Source: WRIS01 sp031549175 (GTDB taxonomy: Bacteria; Actinomycetota; Coriobacteriia; Coriobacteriales; Eggerthellaceae). From it: a stretch of DNA of 42,931 bases. The stretch is from contig JAVBQH010000056.1 of assembly GCA_031549175.1 (NCBI GenBank), forward strand, positions 1 through 42,931. Direction: 5' to 3'. Below, in pieces: positions 42,474 to 42,931 of this stretch. The notes beneath the pieces are model-generated. The model saw nothing but the letters and a program-made list of their open reading frames with translations, was not told where the DNA came from and searched no databases. Position 1 is the stretch's first letter; each line of letters starts with the position of its first letter. The translations under genes were made by a program, and so were the position numbers.

Positions 42474-42931
42474 CTATTCGGCGACAGGCACGGTATAGTT
42501 GCGCGTTACCGAGGAATCGACGGAGACGCCCGGCCCCATGGTCGACGTGACGGTGACCGACTTCACATATTTGCCCTTTGCGGCAGCAGGCTTCATACGG
42601 ATGATCTCGTCATAGATGGCACCGTAGTTCTCTGCAAGCTGTTCGGCCGTGAAGCTTACTTTGCCGACGATGACATGGGCGATGCCGAAGCGGTCGGCAC
42701 GATATTCGACACGTCCGCCCTTGAGCTCGGTGATTGCCTTTGCAACATCGTTGGTGACCGTACCGAGTTTCGGATTCGGCATAAGCCCCCGCGTGCCGAG
42801 GATCTTGCCGAGCTTGCCGACCTTCGACATCTGGTCCGGGGTTGCCACGGTGGCATCGAAGTCGAGCATTCCGGCCTGGATGTCGGCGATCAGGTCGTCT
42901 GAGCCGACGATCTCGGCACCGGCATCGGCGG
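42474..42931 (-). CDS. rplA: Ribosomal protein L1, C-terminal part
   Basis: About 152 residues are visible and the 5' end lies outside the window. The frame reads without break from the edge (ADAGAEIVGSDDLIADIQAG) into the known middle and end: KLGKILGTRGLMPNPKLGTV, the hinge motif of L1, then GRVEYRADRFG and the final TSTMGPGVSVD. It forms the mobile L1 stalk and in many bacteria represses its own mRNA. The usual partner rplK would be further right. Confidence 0.97.
   Translation of the reverse strand, partial: ADAGAEIVGSDDLIADIQAGMLDFDATVATPDQMSKVGKLGKILGTRGLMPNPKLGTVTNDVAKAITELKGGRVEYRADRFGIAHVIVGKVSFTAEQLAENYGAIYDEIIRMKPAAAKGKYVKSVTVTSTMGPGVSVDSSVTRNYTVPVAE

Noticed and set aside
1..42931. 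CRISPR array, defence system, prophage or toxin-antitoxin locus
   Set aside because: No regular repeat-spacer pattern, nuclease or phage gene was found. The ribbon-helix-helix gene at 41171-41332 has an SPFH gene beside it and no toxin.

Overview
The window is a chromosomal segment, GC-rich by eye, of a bacterium that is most likely an actinobacterium of the class Coriobacteriia (Eggerthellales-like). This placement is inferred. It rests on an actinobacterial-type division cluster running mraZ to divIVA with sepF, pgeF, yggS and yggT and no ftsA; a MurE with the DNPR motif of meso-diaminopimelate ligases; and a large MalT/LuxR-type regulator beside a molybdopterin enzyme, a pairing common in Eggerthellaceae. 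No horizontally acquired element, CRISPR array, prophage, IS or tRNA was seen.

Layout. (1) 1-5505, minus strand: an accessory redox unit. A MalT-like LuxR regulator is followed by a catalytic subunit of the DMSO-reductase family without a Tat signal. At the very edge are the first 21 codons of a probable ferredoxin-type partner. (2) 5615-6814: thiamine pyrophosphokinase and a GNAT acetyltransferase, preceded by a possible 11-codon leader peptide. (3) 6882-7212: RNase P RNA, the only RNA gene, on the plus strand. (4) 7272-11226, minus: a radical SAM/SPASM protein of the AhbD/NirJ type followed by a complete iron/heme/B12-type ABC importer (lipoprotein, permease, ATPase), with a structured 300-nt leader. 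(5) 11538-32546, minus: the division and cell-wall cluster in the order mraZ, rsmH, ftsL-like, ftsI, murE, murF, mraY, murD, ftsW, murG, murC, murB, ftsQ, ftsZ, pgeF, yggS, sepF, proC, yggT, divIVA. It opens at a promoter whose spacer carries two MraZ-type boxes, has a second promoter before ftsZ, and closes with a strong intrinsic terminator. (6) 32902-37849, minus: a UPF0104-type membrane protein, xerD, pyrG and NAD kinase, with an attenuator-like terminator in front of pyrG. (7) 37916-42931: murJ (plus) divergent from NAD kinase; map; a small four-helix membrane protein (plus); an SPFH/band-7 protein paired with a 53-residue ribbon-helix-helix protein; and the 3' part of rplA.

How the genes work together. 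Regions 5 to 7 make lipid II (murE, murF, mraY, murD, murG, murC, murB), flip it (murJ), polymerise and cross-link it at the septum (ftsW, ftsI) and place the ring (ftsZ, sepF, ftsQ, ftsL, divIVA). The most unusual part is the molybdoenzyme unit at the left edge; its substrate cannot be read from the sequence. The most specific regulatory signals are the MraZ boxes between -35 and -10, the pyrG leader terminator that overlaps its own promoter start, and the 12-bp palindrome in front of the molybdoenzyme gene.
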